DNA of 64,000 bases, from assembly GCF_900188175.1 (NCBI RefSeq), contig NZ_FZOQ01000006.1:124001-188000 (forward strand), in the 5' to 3' direction. The notes below the pieces were generated by a model. It worked only from the letters and a program-made list of their open reading frames with translations, ran no database searches and was not told where the DNA came from. Source of the DNA: Pontibacter ummariensis. Its GTDB lineage: Bacteria > Bacteroidota > Bacteroidia > Cytophagales > Hymenobacteraceae. How positions within the stretch are numbered: the first letter of the stretch is position 1; each line of letters opens with the position of its first letter. A program made the position numbers and the translations under genes. Positions 8,135 to 16,206 of this stretch are shown here, piece by piece.

Positions 8135-9297
8135 TAAGAACAGCATCTTCTAACGCTAAAACCACTCCTGTGCACATCCACCCGAAAACCACTCCCATCT
8201 ACCAGACCTCTGTCTTTACTTTCGAAGATCTGAATGCCTTGGAGCGTTACTTTGATGAACCGGGGCAGAGTTACATGTACACCCGCTACAGCAACCCGAA
8301 CTCCGACGAGCTGGCAGAGCAGGTGAACAAACTGGAAGGAGGTGTTGGTGCTGTGGTAACGTCCTCTGGTATGTCGGCAATTCTGGCTGCCGTGCTGGCG
8401 ATATGCAAGGCAGGCGATCATGTGCTGTGTGCTGAGGAGATTTATGGAGGCTCTTCGGCCTTGCTAACGCAGGAACTAACACGCATCGGCATAGAAGTAA
8501 CCTTAGTGCCTACTTCTGACCTTTACACCCTACAGGATTACAGGCAGCCGAATACCCGCTTGTTGCTGGTAGAGACCATGAGTAATCCTTTGCTACAGGT
8601 GTTGGATATTCAGCGGTTGGCGCAGGAAACGCGGCAACACCGGCTCAAGCTGTTGGTCGATAATACTTTTGCCACGCCGGTGATCACGAGACCTCTTGCC
8701 TTAGGTGCCGATCTCGTGCTCCACAGCGTGACGAAGTACCTGTCCGGGCACAGCGATGTAACGGCAGGCGTTGTGGTCTGCCAGCAGCAGGAGGACTTGC
8801 AGCGCGTGAAGCAGGTAATGATGGTGTATGGCCTGAACCTTAGCCCTTTTGATAGCTGGCTGGCAGCGCGCGGCCTCAAAACACTCCGCCTGCGTATGCG
8901 GCAACATAGCAGCAATGCCCTGGCCATGGCGAAACACCTGCAGGAGCACCCCAAAGTAGAGAAGGTGTGGTATCCGGGGCTGGAAGAGCACCCGCATTAC
9001 GAGCTAGCAAAAAAGCAGGGGCAGGGCATGTTTGGCGGTATGCTCAGTTTCCGTATAAAAGACGACCAAGAGGCTGTTAACCGCTTCATGCGGGCCTTGC
9101 AAAACATTCCGTTTGCTCCGTCTCTGGCTGGGGTTAACTCCTCTATCTCCTATCCGCTGGGTACTTCGCACCGGTCCCTGGCCAAAGAACAGCGCCAAAA
9201 GCTGGGGATAACCGAAGGGGTCATCCGCTTTTCAGTGGGTGTAGAGGAACCGGAGGAGCTTTGGGCTGATGTTGAGCAGGCCCTGGCGAAGGTATAA
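8113..9297 (+). CDS. PLP-dependent transsulfuration enzyme (cystathionine gamma-synthase/lyase type)
   Basis: A Cys/Met metabolism PLP enzyme acting on cystathionine, homocysteine or an activated homoserine. Family marks are TTPIYQTSVFTF, MYTRYSNPN near residue 56, GMSAILAAVLA, the DNTFATPVITRPL strand with the PLP-binding Asp, and the PLP lysine in HSVTKYLSGHSDVTAG. The C-terminal domain contains SSISYPLGTSHRSL. The exact reaction (synthase, beta-lyase, gamma-lyase) cannot be settled by eye. The only ATG is at 8113, but a promoter overlaps it. The GTG at 8170, giving a protein that starts just before HIHPKTTPIYQTS, may be the real start. No other sulfur-metabolism genes are nearby. Confidence 0.88.
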   Translation: MWGVVIFVRTASSNAKTTPVHIHPKTTPIYQTSVFTFEDLNALERYFDEPGQSYMYTRYSNPNSDELAEQVNKLEGGVGAVVTSSGMSAILAAVLAICKAGDHVLCAEEIYGGSSALLTQELTRIGIEVTLVPTSDLYTLQDYRQPNTRLLLVETMSNPLLQVLDIQRLAQETRQHRLKLLVDNTFATPVITRPLALGADLVLHSVTKYLSGHSDVTAGVVVCQQQEDLQRVKQVMMVYGLNLSPFDSWLAARGLKTLRLRMRQHSSNALAMAKHLQEHPKVEKVWYPGLEEHPHYELAKKQGQGMFGGMLSFRIKDDQEAVNRFMRALQNIPFAPSLAGVNSSISYPLGTSHRSLAKEQRQKLGITEGVIRFSVGVEEPEELWADVEQALAKV

Positions 9298-9323
9298 TAA
9301 ATCCTTAACCGGGTAACCTGCGT

Positions 9324-10457
9324 TTAGGCTTGCTCCAGAAGCAGCCTGAGGTGCTTTACCACTTTCTCGAGTTCTTCTTCTGTTAAATTACTGCCGCTGG
9401 GCAGGCAGAGGCCTCTGCTGAACAGCATACTGCTTAGGTTATTGCCATAGTAGGGCTGCTGCGCGAACAAGGGTTGCAGGTGCATGGGCTTCCAGAGGAG
9501 TCGTGTTTCTATGTTCTCATCTTCCAGGGCCTGTCTTAGGTCTTCCGGCTGCTTCCCTTCCGGTAAAAGCACCGTGGTGAGCCAGCGGTTGGAAAAAGAC
9601 CCTTTGGGTTCCTGCATAAATTCCAGGCCCTCTATGTGCTGGAGCCGGTTCCTGTAGAAAGTAAAAACCTCCCTACGCTGTTTCACTCGCTTTTCGAGCA
9701 ACTCTATTTGCCCACGCCCGATACCGGCGCTAACGTTACTCAGTTGGTAATTGTAGCCCATTTGGGAGTGCTGGTAAAAAGGGGCTGGGTCTTTTGCCTG
9801 CGCGGCCAGGAAACGGGCCTGTGCTGCCAGGGACTCATCAGCCGTAATTAAGGCACCACCAGCTGAGGTGGTGATAATCTTGTTGCCGTTAAAGGAGAAG
9901 ATGCCCAGGCGTCCAAAAGTACCTACCTGGTGCCCTCCGTAACGGGATCCCAAAGCTTCTGCAGCATCCTCTATAACAGGGATGCCGTACTCGTCTGCCA
10001 ACTGCAATATTTCCTTTAGTCTGGCGGGCATGCCATAAAGGTGCACGAGGAGGAGGGCAGCCGGTCTTTTCCCCACTTTAAGTCGGGCTGCAATGGCTTC
10101 ATGCAGTGCCTCTGGCGACATGTTCCAGGTGCCTGGCTCGCTTTCCACAAAAACCGGGCGGGCACCCAGGTAAAGGATGGGGTTGGCAGAGGCTACAAAA
10201 GTAAAGGTAGAGCAAAGTACTTCATCCCCTGCTTGCACGCCCAGTAAGCGGAGCGCCAGGTGGATAGCCGCTGTGCCCGAGCTAAGGGCTATTGCATGGC
10301 GGGCGTTGGTGTGCTGGCAGATGTCGTGCTCAAAGCCAGGCAGGTTGGGCCCGGTGGTTGTCACCCAGTTATCCTCCAGTGCTTTCAGCACGTAGTTCTT
10401 CTCATGACCGCCCAAATGAGGGGCTGATAAAAAGATTCTTCCTGGCCTGTAGTTCAT
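9324..10457 (-). CDS. DegT/DnrJ/EryC1/StrS (EpsN-like) aminotransferase
   Basis: A PLP sugar aminotransferase of the kind that makes amino sugars for exopolysaccharide, LPS or glycans from nucleotide keto-sugars. The start MNYRPGRIFLSAPHLGGHE, from the ATG at 10455-10457, fits the EpsN/PglE-like subgroup. The frame stays open 49 codons further upstream, but that extension has no family character. Motifs: NWVTTTGPNLPGFE, ALSSGTAAIHLALRLLGV, VIEDAAEALGS, and GIFSFNGNKIITTSAGG with the PLP lysine. The length, 377 residues, is normal. The neighbours are not sugar genes, so its pathway partner is elsewhere. Confidence 0.9.
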   Translation of the reverse strand: MNYRPGRIFLSAPHLGGHEKNYVLKALEDNWVTTTGPNLPGFEHDICQHTNARHAIALSSGTAAIHLALRLLGVQAGDEVLCSTFTFVASANPILYLGARPVFVESEPGTWNMSPEALHEAIAARLKVGKRPAALLLVHLYGMPARLKEILQLADEYGIPVIEDAAEALGSRYGGHQVGTFGRLGIFSFNGNKIITTSAGGALITADESLAAQARFLAAQAKDPAPFYQHSQMGYNYQLSNVSAGIGRGQIELLEKRVKQRREVFTFYRNRLQHIEGLEFMQEPKGSFSNRWLTTVLLPEGKQPEDLRQALEDENIETRLLWKPMHLQPLFAQQPYYGNNLSSMLFSRGLCLPSGSNLTEEELEKVVKHLRLLLEQA

Positions 10458-10771
10458 GTGCTGTATTGTTCTGATTAATGCCTGCCACAGCTGTAAAGCA
10501 GGTGATGGCAAAGCATGGCAAGTGGTATTTTGGTGATGAGACAGTGGTACTACGTGATAAAGCTTCAGGGTGGCAGGCATGGCTGTTCGTAAAAGCGAAA
10601 GCATAGGTCTCTGTCTTTCATGCCCTTTAGCTTATTTCTATTCAATATACATTTTTAGCTGTTACGGCAACAGTCAGGAGACGTACAATTTCAGAAATAC
10701 TTTGCCTACGGTAGCTGTGTCGGCACATTTTTATAGATTGCAAACAAAAAATAACAAGCCCGCTAAGGATT

Positions 10772-11584
10772 ATGCTCGATTTCCCGAACGCTAAGATCAA
10801 TCTTGGCCTCTACGTTACCGCCAAACGCCCCGACGGGTTCCATAACCTGCAGTCCTGCTTTTACCCCGTGAAATGGTGTGATGCGCTGGAGATCCTACCG
10901 GCCAAGGAAGAGAGGTTTGAGATGACAGGGCTACCCGTGCCCGGCGACCCTGCTTCTAATCTGTGCCTGAAAGCGTACCGACTGTTGCAGCAGGACTTTG
11001 CTTTACCGCCGGTACACATGCACCTGCACAAAGTACTACCAATGGGAGCGGGACTGGGGGGAGGCTCTGCAGATGCGGCTTTTACCCTCCGTATCCTGAA
11101 CAAGCTGTTCGAGTTAAACTTAAGTGCAGCTGCCCTAGAAGACTATGCCCGCCAGCTTGGGAGCGATTGTGCTTTTTTTGTCCAGAACCAGCCTGTAATC
11201 GCTACAGAGCGGGGAGATGTTTTTGAGCGCTTTAGCCTCGACCTGAGCGGGTACGCTTGTGTCATCGTTTATCCCGGTATTCATATTACCACAGCCGAGG
11301 CCTACGGCAGCATAAACCCCAAAGAACCTAGCTGCGGCATGGAAATATTACTGAAGCAGGACCTGGATGTGTGGAAAACCGTGCTGCATAATGACTTTGA
11401 GGATGCCCTGTTCCCCAAGTACCCGGAACTGGCAGCTGTAAAGGAGAAACTGTATGGAGCAGGTGCGGTCTATGCTTCCATGACCGGGTCTGGCTCAGCC
11501 CTGTACGGGCTTTTTAAGGCTGGAGAGGTGCCGGCTACCTTAGTCTTTCCCGAGCACTACCTTGTCTGGCAGGGCCTGCTTTAG
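10772..11584 (+). CDS. ispE: 4-diphosphocytidyl-2-C-methyl-D-erythritol kinase
   Basis: A GHMP-family kinase of the MEP isoprenoid pathway that phosphorylates CDP-methylerythritol with ATP. The 270 residues begin MLDFPNAKINLGLYVTAKRPDGFH, containing the catalytic Lys and the substrate-binding start. The glycine-rich ATP loop PMGAGLGGGSADAAF lies near residues 90-104, the LGSDCAFFV block near 129, and the C-terminal MTGSGSALYGLF near 237. The final 45 bases overlap the 3' end of the convergent DMT transporter gene, so no terminator separates the two. Confidence 0.97.
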   Translation: MLDFPNAKINLGLYVTAKRPDGFHNLQSCFYPVKWCDALEILPAKEERFEMTGLPVPGDPASNLCLKAYRLLQQDFALPPVHMHLHKVLPMGAGLGGGSADAAFTLRILNKLFELNLSAAALEDYARQLGSDCAFFVQNQPVIATERGDVFERFSLDLSGYACVIVYPGIHITTAEAYGSINPKEPSCGMEILLKQDLDVWKTVLHNDFEDALFPKYPELAAVKEKLYGAGAVYASMTGSGSALYGLFKAGEVPATLVFPEHYLVWQGLL

Positions 11585-12481
11585 CCTTTGCCGCCGCGCG
11601 ACATAGGTGTCCAGCACCGGGTAGATAAATATGCTCATTAAGATGATGAAGGCACCGTAGTAAAAGCCTGCAGAAAGTTGTTCCCCCTCTTTAAAAATGA
11701 TAAAGGCCAGGATGATGCCATACACGGGCTCCAGGTTTACTGTCAGGTTCATGGTATAGGCCGATATCCGCTGCATCAGGCGTACGCCGGCCGTATAGGC
11801 ATACACCGTGCAGGCCAGGGACAAGATCAGCAGGTACACCCAATCCATACCTGAAAGGGTAAAGTTCAGGGCGCCTCCCTCAGCAAAGTAAGCGGTGTAC
11901 ACCGGAAAGAACAGGGTGCTGCCCAGGCAGGCCCCGGCCATTTCGTAACAGGTGATGGTGGTGGAGGGTACTTTTTTTACCAGCTTGGCATTGATAATGG
12001 TAAAGATCGAGGCCAACAGGGCAGAGCCCACCGCCATGGCAATCCCCAAAATGCTTTCAAACTTTGTCTCGTGCTGGAAGATAACATAAAGCCCCAGTAT
12101 GATGAACAGCGCCAGTACTATTTCGTGCGGCTTTACCTTGCTTTTAGAGAAAAGCGGCTCCAGAAAGGCCGTCCACAGGCTACAGGTGGCCATACCCACC
12201 AGGCAGATTGATACGGAGGAGATACGGGCCGCAGCGAAGAACAAAATCCAGTGTGCGGCAATTATAAAGCCCACACCCACAATCTTCAGTACGTTTGCTC
12301 CCCCCAACCAGAATTGAGTCCCTCGCCGGTAAATGATCAGGCCCAGCGCCAGAGCCGTGATGAGGGTTCGCAGCGTTACCAGCTCTACAGCCGGAATGCT
12401 GATCAGCTTACCCAGTATGGCCGTAAAGCCCCACAGGAAGATAACGAAATGGAGCTCCAGGAATTCTTTGAAACGAGGCAT
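11540..12481 (-). CDS. EamA/DMT family transporter
   Basis: An inner-membrane permease of the drug/metabolite transporter superfamily with ten predicted helices in two five-helix EamA repeats (about residues 10-140 and 155-290). The start is FKEFLELHFVIFLWGFTAIL. SVSICLVGMATCSLWTAFLE and NLTVNLEPVYGIILAFIIF are the typical helix 4 and helix 9 glycine/proline-containing segments of each repeat. The substrate is unknown. The ATG directly abuts the TAG of the upstream lptF/lptG-like gene with no base between, so they are probably translated from one mRNA. The 3' end overlaps ispE on the other strand. Confidence 0.9.
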   Translation of the reverse strand: MPRFKEFLELHFVIFLWGFTAILGKLISIPAVELVTLRTLITALALGLIIYRRGTQFWLGGANVLKIVGVGFIIAAHWILFFAAARISSVSICLVGMATCSLWTAFLEPLFSKSKVKPHEIVLALFIILGLYVIFQHETKFESILGIAMAVGSALLASIFTIINAKLVKKVPSTTITCYEMAGACLGSTLFFPVYTAYFAEGGALNFTLSGMDWVYLLILSLACTVYAYTAGVRLMQRISAYTMNLTVNLEPVYGIILAFIIFKEGEQLSAGFYYGAFIILMSIFIYPVLDTYVARRQRLKQALPDKVVLGKD

Positions 12482-13558
12482 CTAGCGCGGAACGTAACGG
12501 TATAATAAGAAACCAATACCAGTAAAGACAATCGTCGGGACCCAGGCGGCAATTTGTGGCGGAATGTCTCCTACCTGTGCCAAGCTGCGGCTAGTGATCA
12601 CGAAAATGATGAAGATAAAGGCCAGGAAGAAGCCAAGGGCTATCTGGAAGCCTACGCCGCCACGGGCCTTGCGGGCACTCACAATTACCCCGATTACCGT
12701 TAGGATGATGATGGCAAAAGGATAGCTGAGCCGCTCGTACTTTTCAATGAGATAAGTCTCGATATCATCCGCACCACGCTCTCTTTTTTCCTGTATGTAG
12801 TCGTTCAGCTGTGTCAGCGTCAGGGTAGTCTCCAGCTTATAGGTGCTTTCAAAGTCCTTAGGGAGCATGTTTAGAGCCGTATCTAATGCTTCCCCTTTAT
12901 AAATCGTCTCCTTCTCGCCATTAAACGTACGCAGCACATACTTGTCCACATGCCACTTCTCCAGCTCCTTATTCCAGGAAATATTATTGGAGGTGAGCTT
13001 CTGCTTTAGCTTGGTGCCCTCTATTGTCTCTAACGCGAAGTTATAGCCCACGTGCGCGGTATTGTTATAGCTCTCCATGTACACATAAGTCTCCGGGGCT
13101 ATCTTAATGTGTATGTTGCGCCCGTCGTAGGTGAACGGGCTCTTGATGTACTTCACCTGGAAAGCCACACTCTCCTTGTTCGCGTTGGGAATAACCCAGC
13201 CAATGAACAGGAAAATCAGGATGGCAATTAGAGAAGAACCCATGAGGTAAGGTACCAGAAAGCGCCTGAAACTAATGCCGCTGCTCAGCATCGCCACAAT
13301 CTCCGTATGGGAGGCCAGCTTGGCCGTAACGAAAACCGTGGCAATAAACACAGTAATAGGGCTGAGCATGTTGGCATAGAACGGGATCAGGTTGAGGTAA
13401 TAATCAAACAGGATCTCGCTCACGCTCGGGTTCGTCTTGATAAAGTCGTCGTTCTTCTCCGTGAAGTCAATCACGAGGATGACGGCCACCAGTATCAGCA
13501 CCGTAAAGACGTAGGTGGTCAGGAACTTCTTTAATATGTACTTGTCGAGGAGCTTCAC
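12482..13558 (-). CDS. LptF/LptG family permease (YjgP/YjgQ)
   Basis: An inner-membrane permease subunit of the LptB2FG transporter that extracts lipopolysaccharide from the inner membrane. It has the family architecture: two or three N-terminal helices (KKFLTTYVFTVLILVAVILVI and the next pair), a large periplasmic beta-jellyroll domain (about residues 130-260), then C-terminal helices (YPFAIIILTVIGVIVSARKA; FFLAFIFIIFVITSRSL). The length is 358 residues. The ERGADDIETYLIEKYERLSYPFA coupling segment before the last helices fits LptF/G. Whether it is LptF or LptG cannot be decided here. tgt lies upstream across an inverted repeat and the DMT transporter directly downstream. Confidence 0.93.
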   Translation of the reverse strand: MKLLDKYILKKFLTTYVFTVLILVAVILVIDFTEKNDDFIKTNPSVSEILFDYYLNLIPFYANMLSPITVFIATVFVTAKLASHTEIVAMLSSGISFRRFLVPYLMGSSLIAILIFLFIGWVIPNANKESVAFQVKYIKSPFTYDGRNIHIKIAPETYVYMESYNNTAHVGYNFALETIEGTKLKQKLTSNNISWNKELEKWHVDKYVLRTFNGEKETIYKGEALDTALNMLPKDFESTYKLETTLTLTQLNDYIQEKRERGADDIETYLIEKYERLSYPFAIIILTVIGVIVSARKARGGVGFQIALGFFLAFIFIIFVITSRSLAQVGDIPPQIAAWVPTIVFTGIGFLLYRYVPR

Positions 13559-13565
13559 TTTAAAT

Positions 13566-13671
13566 CAGTTTAAAGTTATGAGTTTAGAGTTGAAAGTTGG
13601 TGGTGCCGCATCTGTGTTTCGCTTTGGCTGCATGCCGGTGCATTTAACTTTCAACGCTTCACTTTTAACTG
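13566..13671. repeat. Intergenic inverted repeat between tgt and the LptF/G gene
   Basis: The left part at 13566-13598 (CAGTTTAAAGTTATGAGTTT...) and the right part at 13645-13671 (AACTTTCAACGCTTCACTTT...) pair partly, with a perfect inner 10-bp GTTGAAAGTT/AACTTTCAAC. The left part closely resembles the atpD-atpC repeat arm (AGTTAAAAGTTAAGAGTTAG), suggesting a repeat family. A lone piece with the same GAGTTGAAAGTT core is at 32621-32636. Confidence 0.65.
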
Positions 13672-13675
13672 GCTC

Positions 13676-14806
13676 TTAGAGCCTTGTCATTAGTTTCTTT
13701 ACCATCACATCTTTCCACTCCCGGAAAGTTCCATTCAGAATTTGCTGGCGCGCCTGCTTTACCAGCCACAGGTAGAACGTCAGGTTGTGCACGCTTGCTA
13801 TCTGCCCGGCCAGGTATTCGCCGCTATGAATCAGGTGCCGCAGGTAAGCCTTGGTGTAGAAGGTGCTCACATAGCCTCCCAGTTCGGCATCGATCGGGCT
13901 AAAGTCGTCGGCCCACTTCTTGTTCCGGATGTTCACGATGCCCTGCGTGGTGAAGAGCATGCCATTGCGGGCATTGCGCGTTGGCAGCACGCAGTCGAAC
14001 ATGTCTACCCCCAGGGCGATGTTTTCCAGGATATTGGCCGGGGTGCCCACGCCCATCAGGTAACGGGGTTTGTCTGTCGGCAGTATGTCGCACACAAGTT
14101 CCGTCATCTCGTACATCACTTCGGCTGGCTCGCCTACTGAAAGGCCCCCGATGGCGTTGCCCTCGCGTCCAAAGCTGGCAATGGTCTCGGCTGACTGTAC
14201 CCGCAGGTCCTTATACGTGCTGCCTTGCACGATTGGGAAGAGTGTTTGGTTGTAACCATACTTCGGTTCGGTACTGTCGAAACGGTCCACGCAGCGCTGC
14301 AGCCAACGGTGGGTGCGCTCCATGGAGTTCTTGGCGTAGGTGTAGTCGCAAGGGTAGGGGGTGCACTCATCAAAAGCCATGATAATGTCGGCCCCGATCG
14401 TACGTTGCGTATCCATCACGTTTTCCGGCGTAAAATCCAGCGGAGACCCGTCAATGTGCGACTTAAACTTCACGCCCTCTTCCTTGATCTTTCGGGTACC
14501 TGCCAGGGAGAAAACCTGGTAGCCGCCGCTGTCAGTGAGGATAGGGCGGTCCCAGCCATTGAACTTATGCAGTCCGCCTGCTTTTTCCAGCACATCCAGG
14601 CCAGGGCGCAGGTAGAGATGGTACGTGTTGCCTAAAATAATCTCGGCTTTTACATCTTCCTTCAGCTCCTGCTGGTGCACGGCCTTTACCGTACCGGCTG
14701 TGCCCACAGGCATAAATATAGGGGTTTCGATCGCTCCGTGGTCCGTTTGCACAACACCCGCGCGGGCTTTCGATTGTTTGTCTTTTGCTACTAGAGAAAA
14801 TTGCAT
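13676..14806 (-). CDS. tgt: tRNA-guanine transglycosylase (queuine tRNA-ribosyltransferase)
   Basis: It exchanges guanine 34 of tRNAs with GUN anticodons for the queuosine precursor preQ1. The 376-residue TIM barrel shows DSGGYQVFSLAG near residue 93, VMAFDECTPYP, GGLSVGEP, YLMGVGTP and the nucleophile region MFDCVLPTRNARNG near 270. The C-terminal zinc site is unusual. Where E. coli Tgt has three cysteines (CxCxxC), this protein has DAELGGYVST, with no Cys. The later His in SVHNLTFYLWL is retained. I recall similar zinc-less sequences in other Bacteroidota Tgt proteins. A TATCTTTG box on the minus strand at 14907-14914 is a likely promoter. Confidence 0.96.
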   Translation of the reverse strand: MQFSLVAKDKQSKARAGVVQTDHGAIETPIFMPVGTAGTVKAVHQQELKEDVKAEIILGNTYHLYLRPGLDVLEKAGGLHKFNGWDRPILTDSGGYQVFSLAGTRKIKEEGVKFKSHIDGSPLDFTPENVMDTQRTIGADIIMAFDECTPYPCDYTYAKNSMERTHRWLQRCVDRFDSTEPKYGYNQTLFPIVQGSTYKDLRVQSAETIASFGREGNAIGGLSVGEPAEVMYEMTELVCDILPTDKPRYLMGVGTPANILENIALGVDMFDCVLPTRNARNGMLFTTQGIVNIRNKKWADDFSPIDAELGGYVSTFYTKAYLRHLIHSGEYLAGQIASVHNLTFYLWLVKQARQQILNGTFREWKDVMVKKLMTRL

Positions 14807-14906
14807 GATAATAGGGTCGCCGGGGCGATAGCTATCAAAAATAACGCCATTGCCAGGCTGGCTCAGGGCCTCTTATTCTTTTGGTTCTGAAAATCTTAAT
14901 AACCGG

Positions 14907-14914
14907 CAAAGATA
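14907..14914 (-). promoter_or_regulatory. Probable -7 promoter box for tgt
   Basis: The minus strand reads TATCTTTG, an exact TAnnTTTG match, about 100 bases upstream of the tgt ATG. A TTTG occurs upstream, but with a short 15-base spacer. Confidence 0.45.
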
Positions 14915-15102
14915 CAAACTCGCACTGCACAAACCATAGCACCGGATAAAATATGGTAGGGCTTCGGAAATGGCTTCAGATTAGCTAATTTTGAAGAGGA
15001 CAGGGTGCCGGGGATACGCTCGAAGGCAAGGGTTGCGCTTGCAAGGCCTGCCGTGGTAAAACGGGCACCGGACCCAGATAAAACTAATTTAGCTCAAAGG
15101 AT

Positions 15103-16206
15103 TTGGTTACACTTATACTCTTAGTGCTGCTGGCGCTGTGTGTGCTCGTTCAGCTTTATTTTTCATTTTTTTATTTCCTACCCCTTGCCAAGTACAAAGA
15201 CCCGGAAAGTGACGTGCAGCGGCCTGTATCGGTGATCGTGGCAGCGCATGATGAACTGGAGAACCTGATAGAGCTGCTGCCCATGCTGTTGGACCAGGAC
15301 TACCCTGAGTTCGAAGTGCTGCTGGTAAACGACCGCTCGGAGGACGACACGGAGTTTTATACCTACGAACTGGAAAAGCAGTACCCGAACTTCCGGGTAG
15401 TGACCGTAAAAAAGACGCCGGAGTACCTGAATCCGAAAAAATATGCCTTGGCCTTGGGAATCAGGGCCGCTAAATATGAGCACCTTCTGTTCCTGGATGC
15501 GGACTGCCGGCCATGCAGCCCGAATTGGATTAAAAATATGCAGGGGGGCTATGAAACAGGAGCAGAAGTGGTACTGGGCTACTCTCCATATGCACATTTA
15601 AAAGGTTTTCTGAATCACTTGATCCGATATGAAACCTTGCTCACGGGAATTCAGTATCTGTCTCATGCAAACAAAGGTAAGCCCTACATGGGGGTAGGCC
15701 GAAACTTATCTTACACGAAAGGGTGTTTCTTTAAAAACAAGGGGTTTGCATCTCACATCAAAACGATGGGTGGCGACGACGACCTTTTTGTTCGGGACGC
15801 CGCAAACAATAGTAAAGTAAGCATTGTTATCAGCAAGGATGCGCAGACAGAAAGCATTCCCAAAAAGACGTTTCGGGAGTGGCTTGTCCAGAAGCGCAGG
15901 CATTTATCTGTCGGAGGGCGGTATAAAGCGGCTGACAGAAGAAGGATTGGAGCTTTTGTTCTCGCGAACATACTTTTTTACATACTTTTAGTAGTTCTTC
16001 TTGTCTTAAATAGTCATTTCGCTATATTGGGGGCTTTAGTAGGCCTACGGTACCTGGTGGTACTGCCGATTTATGTGATGGTTGCCCGCAGATTAGATGA
16101 AAAGATAGCTTTGCCATTGTTGCCTGTGCTGGATGTAGTGTATTTTATCAACTACCTGTTCCTTGGGGTATCTGTAGTATTGTATAAAAAAATCAGATGG
16201 AAGTAA
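15103..16206 (+). CDS. Membrane-anchored family 2 glycosyltransferase
   Basis: A GT-A-fold glycosyltransferase with one N-terminal helix (LILLVLLALCVLVQLYFSFF) and about three C-terminal helices (residues about 285-360). It therefore sits in the inner membrane with a cytoplasmic catalytic domain. Motifs: PVSVIVAAHDELENL, VLLVNDRSEDDT, the nucleotide-sugar DxD in LFLDADCRP near residue 133, GGDDDLFVRDAA as the acceptor-site acid, and VQKRRHLSVGG corresponding to the (Q/R)xxRW region. The start is a TTG, preceded by AAAGG two bases upstream; no nearby in-frame ATG precedes the helix. The 3' end overlaps the sigma factor gene by 10 bases, indicating co-translation. Product unknown. Confidence 0.88.
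   Translation: MVTLILLVLLALCVLVQLYFSFFYFLPLAKYKDPESDVQRPVSVIVAAHDELENLIELLPMLLDQDYPEFEVLLVNDRSEDDTEFYTYELEKQYPNFRVVTVKKTPEYLNPKKYALALGIRAAKYEHLLFLDADCRPCSPNWIKNMQGGYETGAEVVLGYSPYAHLKGFLNHLIRYETLLTGIQYLSHANKGKPYMGVGRNLSYTKGCFFKNKGFASHIKTMGGDDDLFVRDAANNSKVSIVISKDAQTESIPKKTFREWLVQKRRHLSVGGRYKAADRRRIGAFVLANILFYILLVVLLVLNSHFAILGALVGLRYLVVLPIYVMVARRLDEKIALPLLPVLDVVYFINYLFLGVSVVLYKKIRWK

Noticed and set aside
10458..10604. 49-codon extension before the EpsN-like aminotransferase
   Set aside because: The family sequence begins at the ATG at 10455-10457; the extension is His- and Pro-rich without similarity to the family.
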